From Malania oleifera (Eukaryota > Streptophyta > Magnoliopsida > Santalales > Ximeniaceae): 64,000 bases of DNA. The stretch is taken from contig NC_080422.1 of NCBI RefSeq assembly GCF_029873635.1, positions 14,601,936 through 14,665,935 on the forward strand, written 5' to 3'. Position numbers and translations under genes: made by a program. Below, piece after piece: positions 57,917 through 64,000 of this stretch (positions within the stretch are counted from its first letter, which is position 1; each line of letters opens with the position of its first letter). The notes below the pieces were generated by a model. The model worked only from the letters and a program-made list of their open reading frames with translations. It did not search any database and was not told the DNA's origin.

Positions 57917-58870
57917 ATGGAGCCCAAGGTTAATGACCTGGGAAGTGTCTCTGAGGAGACGAAAAAAGATGAGTCTCCTACTATGCCTCAAGGTTTGACG
58001 AGGAAGGTCTTGCAGGAGATTGGGCAGAGTGTGAGGAGACATGAACATTCTCCTACGCCTGCAGGGTGTACTATTGAGAGATTCACACGCATGCATCCTC
58101 CGACGTTCTCAGGGGGATATGACCCGACGATGGCAGATGACTGATTCGAGAAGATTGAGAGGATATTGGAGGTCCTACACTGCACAGACAGGCAGAGAGT
58201 TCTTTATGCTACCTTCTAGTTATATGGGGAGGTAGGGCGATGGTGGACTGCCATGAGTCTGCTGGAAAAGCAGAGGGTTGGTCCTGTGGAGATATTTTGG
58301 AGACGTTTCAAGGAAGTGTTCTTTGACAGATACTTCTCGGCTTTTGTACGTGATGCTAAGGTGGATGAGTTTTTTATGCTGACTCGGGGGAGTATGACGG
58401 TGCAGGGGTATGCTGCTCAGTAGATAGAGCTATCCCGATTTGCATCATGTTTGATCTTGAATGAGTACGAGAAGACTCAGAGGTTCGAGAAGGGCATAAG
58501 GAAGGCATCCGTAGATTAGTGGGTATGCTTCAGATCTATGAATTCTTGATTTTGGTGGATAAGGCCACTATGATCGAGACCAATATTCGAGAGGATGAGG
58601 TGGATCAAGAGCCAAAAAAGAGGTCAGTACCTTCTGGTTCTCAGTCTGGATCTCGCCAGGGATCATGGAAGAATAGGAACAGGGGCTCGGGTTATCGTCA
58701 AAATACCGAGCATCAGAGTTCCCAGATGAATCAGTTGGGTGATCGTTGTACCAGGTGCCTCAGATGGCATAACGGTGAGTGCTAGCCATTTAGGGGTAAC
58801 TGCTACAACTGTTATCAGTCAGGTCACATGGCTCGGAATTGTCACACATCGAAGAGGGGTACGCCTTCTT
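57917..58870 (+). pseudogene. Gypsy gag (broken)
   Basis: It starts at the ATG at 57917 (MEPKVNDLGSV). The capsid region has FTRMHPPTFSGGYDP followed by FEKIERILEVLHCTDRQRV, typical of chromovirus gag. TGA at 58142 (after MADD) and further TAG codons near 58216 and 58420 cut it. The frame changes before about 58519. It ends with a CCHC nucleocapsid knuckle, CYNCYQSGHMARNC (58801-58842). The product would be the capsid/nucleocapsid protein; it is not translatable in full. Confidence 0.88.
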
Positions 58871-60987
58871 CGAGTCAAAATCGAGGGAGTAATCAGGTAT
58901 TCCGGGGAGCCCACCAGACGAACACAACTCTAGTGAGGGTGTACTCGCTTACTCCAGCGGATGCTGAGCATGCGGGGAATGTGGTGACAGGTACTATGAT
59001 GTTGCTTTTAAATAAAGCTATAGTTTTATTTGATTCCGGTGCAACCCACTCTTTTATATTTATTAATTTTGTGAAACTGTGTGGGGTGGAGACCCAAGTC
59101 ATGGAAGAGGAATTGTCTGTAGGCACACCATCTGGGGGTATATCATTCTGTAGGAGGATGTTGGAGGACTGCCCAGTGGTAATCCAGGGGAAGCTGCTAC
59201 CAGCAAACCTTGTAGTATACGATATGTCAGGGTTTGATGTTATATTGGGAATGGATTGGTTATTTTCTAGTTATGCTGTGAACGACTGTCGTAGGAAGGT
59301 GGTAGTTTTCAGACCTCCTAGGGAGCAGGAGTACGAGTTTATGGGATCGTGTGTGCGTTCACAGATTCTATCAGCATTGCAGACGAGGAGAATACTCTTG
59401 GACGAACGTCAGGGGTACTTGGCTTGTGTAAGGGAACCACCACGGGATGAGTTGAGGCTCAAGGATATTCGGTTAGTCAACGAGTTCCCGAATGTGTTTC
59501 CAGATAATTTACTCCGTTTACCTTCGGATCGTGAGGTGGAGTTCACGATAGAGTTACTGCCTGGTAAGGCACCGATGTCTAAAGCTCTGTACTGGATGGC
59601 TCTAACAGAATTTTGGGAGTTGAAGGAATAGTTACAGGAATTATTGGACATGGTTTTTATTCGACCTAGTGTTTCGCCCTAGGTAGCTCCAGTATTGTTT
59701 GTGAAGAAGAAGGACAGGTTGATGCCTATGTGCATTGATTATCGTGGGATTAACAAGATAACTATGAAGAATCGCTACCTGTTACCTCGTATTGATGATC
59801 TCTTTGACCAGCTACAGGGTACACAGGTCTTTTCGAAGATTGACCTACGGTCAGGATATTATCAGGCGAGGGTCAGATCTGAGGATGTAGCGAAGACTGC
59901 TTTCCATACCAGATATGGCCACTACGAGTTTCTAGTCATGTCGTTTGGGTTGACGAATGCTCCGGCAGTGTTCGTGGATCTTATAAATAGGGTTTTCCAT
60001 GAGTACCTGGACCGGTTTGTGGTGGTGTTTATTAATGATATTCTGGTATACTCGAGGAGTACGGAAGAGCATAAGAACCATCTGGGGTTAGTATTACAGA
60101 TTTTGAGAGAGAAGAAGCTGTATGATAAACTAAAGAAGTGTGAATTCTGGTTGAATTAGGTGGCATTCTTAGGCCGTGTAGTAACTGGTGATGGTATATC
60201 AGTTGATCCTAGCAAAATCGAAGTTGTGGTCGACTGGGTGAGGCTGAAGAGTGTGCAGGAGGTTCAGAGTTTTCTGGGAGTAGCGGGTTATTATCGTCGG
60301 TTTGTGGAAGGGTTTTCGAAGTTGTCTGGGCCTCTGACTCGATTGAACAGGAAGGGGGTAAAGTTTGAATGGACCAGTGATTGTGAGTAGTGTTTTCAGG
60401 AGTTGAAACATCGGCTGGTTACTACTCCAGTGTTAACTATTCCTTTTGGGGATGGCGGTTTTTTGATTTATAGCGACGCGTCTTTGAAAGATTTGGGTTG
60501 CGTGCTTATGCAGCAGGGTAAGGTAATAGCTTATGCTTCTCGGCAACTGAAGGATTATGAGAAGAATTACCCTACACATGATCTGGAGTTGGCTGCTGTT
60601 GTATATACACTGAAGATCTGATGACACTATTTGTATGGTGTGCAATGCGAGATTTTCACTGATCACAAAAGTCTCGGGTACTTTTTCACGCAGAAGGAGT
60701 TGAATATGAGGTAGAGACGGTGTCTTAAGTTGATTAAGGACTACGATTGCACCATAAATTATCACCCAAGAAAACCTAATGTGGTAGTCGATGCGTTGAG
60801 TCAGAAGTTGGATCACGTGGCAGTATCTACAGTTGTAGCTCAGCATCACATCAGACAGGATCTGGAGAGCTCAGGTATAGAGTTAGTGTGTGGTAATCAT
60901 CAGGCTTTCCTTACTAGTTTGGTGGTCCAGCCGACTTTGTTTGAGCGTATAAAAGTCGCGCAAGCTAGTGATGCAGAGTTGACAGAG
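58828..60987 (+). pseudogene. Gypsy pol: protease, RT, RNase H (stop-riddled)
   Basis: The protease active-site motif FDSGATHSF is near 59030. The RT runs about 59460-60160 ([17 protein letters not shown] near 59695; [12 protein letters not shown] near 59830). The catalytic box reads [12 protein letters not shown], with Asn (AAT at 60034-60036) where the family has Asp. RNase H covers about 60420-60900 ([29 protein letters not shown]). One frame is kept throughout, broken only by stop codons at 59629, 59680, 60157, 60388, 60619 and 60712. Neighbouring residues indicate these were Gln or Trp codons. The reading is interrupted at 60987 by a Copia solo LTR and resumes at 63086. Confidence 0.9.
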
Positions 60988-63085
60988 TGTTAGCTTTGGT
61001 GTATTCCCAAGAGGAGGAGTGAATTGGGTATTAAACCTTTTCTCCTAGGTTAACTAGTTTTATCAACAGTACATTCACAACCTAGGTCTATCTACCTAAA
61101 TGCGCAGATAAGTATAATATGCAGAATTTAAATCATGTCCGTCATTCACACAATAACATACACATGTAGTAAATATAAAGTGCGGAAATACAAACAGACA
61201 CACGATATGTTATCGAGGTTTGGCCAACTGTGCCTGCATCCCCGCCTTTAGCTCGTAAGCCCAAGGATTCCACTAATTGCTCACTTAACAGATGGAGCGG
61301 CACCAATTACAACTAGGTCAATTAGTACAGAGCTGACCTCAACCTTTACAAACTCTCCTTGCAGGGCGGAGAAGGCACTAGGTCAAATTAACAGGGCTGA
61401 CCCCAACCTGATCCTTAAGGGCTAGATCAAACTCCCTTAGGCCACGCCTGGAAATACACCAGTATTTTTCAATTAAACTGGTACAGTGATTATGCTTTCA
61501 TGTAAAGCAAATATGTACCCCAATGCGCGCAGTATACTTAATCAATCACATACACATCAACAATGTAGGTAAATGTAAAGTCAGTGATGTGTATTTTTGT
61601 GCAAGCCACACTCAACAAGATATGATCGCTAATATGCTCAAAAGTGTTCTAATCAAGCTATTTCTTTGAAACTAGATATATCAAATCTCAATACTAGATT
61701 AACGTTTCAAAGATGCTACAAACAATAATCAAACCAAGTCAAAAATATTTTCCTCAATAAAATAGGCAAAAAAGTTGTTTGAAAAATCATAGCTTGTAAA
61801 ATCCTTTGCACACAAAAATATAGCTATAGGAATCTTGCATCGACAATGCAAAGATCCTTAAGCTAATAAGTTTTTCCCAACACTAGATTTATCAAAGAAA
61901 ATTTGTGGGAAAACTTATGCTTAGCTCTCAATATCAAAATCAATCAATAAACAATACAAATGAGAGTTATAAACAATATGGAATAATGCATAAACACTTT
62001 AAGCACTCTCACTACACTTGGTTAAGTACTAAAATTAAAGTTGTAGAGTGTGTGGAGGTAGTATGAGCAAAAAGGGTTTGGAAAATTTGAGAGAGTTTTT
62101 GGCTTAATCCTATTTGCTAATCCACACTTAATCTTGGCAAATGAACCCCTATATATAGAAAAGGGTAAATTATGACCGTTGGGGAATACACAAGGTATTC
62201 TTAAATTTTTTTAAAAAGGTTTAGCAAAATTAACCCTGTTTACTTGATTCTAACCCCAGTAAGAAATAATTTTACCCGCGAGATTTAGGTGGCTGAACTA
62301 AGGTTCGGTCGCCCGAATAGACTCATCTTGAAAAAGCCATTTTAAACAGTTCGGTCACCCATGTGAAGGTTCGGTAGCCCGAACAAAAGTCAGTAGCATT
62401 TTGTTCAATAGTTTGAGTGCCCGGCTCACAGTTCGGTTAACCGAACTAGGCACTTCGATCGCTCGACCCCTCTTTTGAATGTAAACGTTTGGTCGCCTGA
62501 GTAGTTGAAAAGTGTTCTGATAAGCGTTCGGGTGCCTGAGGAAGATACGCTCAAAATAGATTTGGGTGCCCGAATACCAAGTCAACATGTTGACTGGTTT
62601 GGTCGCCCGAGCAGCTTTACACAGCATGGGTTCGGTCGCCCTAACCCTCTCATCTTTTCCCATTGAGTTCATTTTAGCCTTATTTTGATTCCCCTTATTA
62701 TAATAAGTGATGCAGGGGACTTTGTGCACTAAGTGTTGGGACCTAGGGTCTTTTCAAGTACGCCCAAAAACCTAGCGTCGGTCGACCGAAAGATGCTCTA
62801 AAGTCATTCGGTCCCTATGGTCAAACTACATTCTTTTTGTGAGCTTACAAATACCTACATGCATAACATACAGAGATCATTACAGACCGTTTCTCCTAAT
62901 TACCATTACATACCCATATTATATAAAATGAATTATAACATGAAACGAATCTTTAGGGTCTTCATGCTTTGCTTTCATGTGTCATCAATTGATTTTCTAA
63001 TATCAACCCGCACACAAACTTGACAACCATTAAATACCTAAGTATTTGTCATAATCAAAACAGGGTATGACCCATGGGGTCAACA
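60988..63085 (-). mobile_element. Inverted Sirevirus-like solo LTR inside Gypsy pol
   Basis: 2098 bp. On plus it starts TGTTAGCTTTGGTG and ends ATGGGGTCAACA. Flanks are CAGAG (60983-60987) and TAGAG (63086-63090), a 5-bp duplication with one C/T change. U3 dyad words (GGTTCGGTCGCCCGAA and variants, about 62285-62650) and TATA (CTATATATAG near 62150) lie in the expected order on the minus strand. It separates RNase H from integrase. Confidence 0.88.
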
Positions 63086-64000
63086 TAGAGGTTGTGGAAA
63101 AGGTACAACAGGGATTGGCTTCAGAGTTCAACATCTTTGAGGGAGGTGTGTTGAGGTTTGGGACTAGGCTATGTGTTTCGAACGATGATGAGATCAGAAG
63201 GACGATTCTAGAGGAAGCACATCCCTCTTTGTATACTGTACATCCATGTAGTTCAAAGATGTATCAGGACTTGCGCGAGACTTTCTGGTGGAGTGGTATG
63301 AAGAGGCAGATTGCTCAGTTCGTTGAGCAGTGTCTCACGTGTCAGTAGGTGAAAGCTGAACATCAGAAGTCGGCAAGGCCGTTACAGCCCTTAGCTATTC
63401 CGGTGTGGAAATGGGAGCATATTTCCATGGATTTTATGACCGGATTGCCGCCAGCACTTCACGGGCAGAATGCTATTTGGGTGATCGTGGACAGGTTGAT
63501 GAAATCTGCTCACTTCTTACCAATGAAGGTTAGCTACCCTTTGAACCAGCTAGCAGACATGTATGTGCATGAGATAGTTAGAATGCACGAGGTACCGGTG
63601 TCCATTGTATCAGATCGAGGCCTGAGGTTTACTTCTCGATTTTGGACGAGCTTGCAGGAAGCATTATGGAGGAAGCTTAGTTTCAGTACATCGTTCCACC
63701 CCCAGACTGATGCACAGTCGGAGAGGATGATACAGATCTTAGAGGATATGTTGCGGGCTTGTGTGTTAGATTTCGGTGGTAGTTGGATACAGTTTATGCC
63801 ACTAGTAAAGTTCGCTTATAACAACAACTTCCAAGTCAGTATCGGGATGGCACCGTTCGAGGCTCTGTATAATCGGAGGTGTCGATCTCCTTTGTATTGG
63901 AGTGAGGTTGGTGAACGTCAGGTGTTAGGACCTGAACTTGTGCAGTAGACATCTGAGAAGGTAGGTTTGATTCGAGAAAGGATTAAATCAGCTCAGAGTC
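63086..64000 (+). pseudogene. Gypsy pol continued: integrase (runs off window)
   Basis: Same frame as the upstream pol. The zinc-binding H2C2 region (HPSLYTVHP, QCLTC) lies at about 63220-63345. The catalytic core has Asp in SMDFMTGLPP, Asp in VSDRGLRF and Glu in QSERMIQIL. Tail wording includes FAYNNNFQVSIGMAPFEALY. TAG stops at 63346 and 63946 follow CAG codons and replace a second Gln. The C-terminal part, any chromodomain and the 3' LTR lie beyond the window. Confidence 0.9.

Noticed and set aside
62355..62729. 124-aa open frame with RATEP repeats
   Set aside because: The repeats are translations of the GGTTCGGTCGCCCGAA dyads of the Copia LTR U3.

Overview
The window is nuclear DNA of a flowering plant, most likely a eudicot. 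The evidence is plant LTR retrotransposons primed by initiator-Met tRNA (TGGTATCAGAGC sites), a tRNA-derived SINE, a hAT-type miniature element, and two recognisable plant genes, one of them split by a GT-AG intron. The species cannot be named from this sequence. No rRNA, tRNA, CRISPR array, operon or bacterial feature was seen.

The only host genes lie in a gene island at about 20.8-28.6 kb that has no recognisable LTR. (1) 22270-23193 (+) encodes a 307-aa intronless PDX1 family protein of the PDX1.2 pseudoenzyme type. A perfect three-unit heat shock element sits just upstream of its TATA box. (2) 26193-23694 (-) encodes a two-exon mitochondrial carrier of the arginine transporter BAC2 type (313 aa). 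The two genes are convergent, with about 500 bp between their stop codons.

The rest is nested retrotransposon sequence. I group the LTRs informally. T1 are about 2-kb Gypsy LTRs starting TGTAACGACC or similar: 5875-7943, 7944-8884/19142-19766, 28625-30639, 30640-34649, 36737-40707, 44608-52892, 45164-51380, 54077-55854 and 55855-57372. T2 start TGTAAGAACCC and end GGCGTGACA: 37510-39616 and 53134-57589. T3 end GGGGCGTTACA or similar: 1-2402, 34650-41230 and probably 41317-43946. S are about 2-kb Sirevirus-like Copia LTRs: the pair of the 8885-19136 element, and solo LTRs at 31215-33336, 45188-49333, 46525-48682 and 60988-63085.

Layout: 1-2402 T3 LTR interrupting a decayed chromovirus pol (2403-5874) with its 3' LTR (5875-7943). 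7944-8884 and 19142-19766 are one inverted T1 LTR split by a full-length 10.25-kb Copia element with a perfect 5-bp target duplication (GAAGA). 19767-20530 holds a coding scrap and a minisatellite; 20581-20785 is a SINE. 20.8-28.6 kb is the gene island. 28.6-53.1 kb is a Russian-doll stack of solo LTRs, many with exact target duplications. 53134-64000 is the 5' LTR and gag-pol of a Gypsy element whose pol keeps one frame but carries transition-type stop codons and a mutated reverse transcriptase active site.

The most interesting signals are the heat shock element beside the TATA box of the PDX1.2-like gene; arrays of short dyad motifs (TCGTCGACGA, GGTCGACCGA, TTCAGGCGCCTGA) just upstream of the TATA box in unrelated LTR families; a fast-changing minisatellite at one fixed place inside T1 LTRs; and the stop-codon spectrum of the 53-64 kb Gypsy pol. 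I saw no convincing new protein system.
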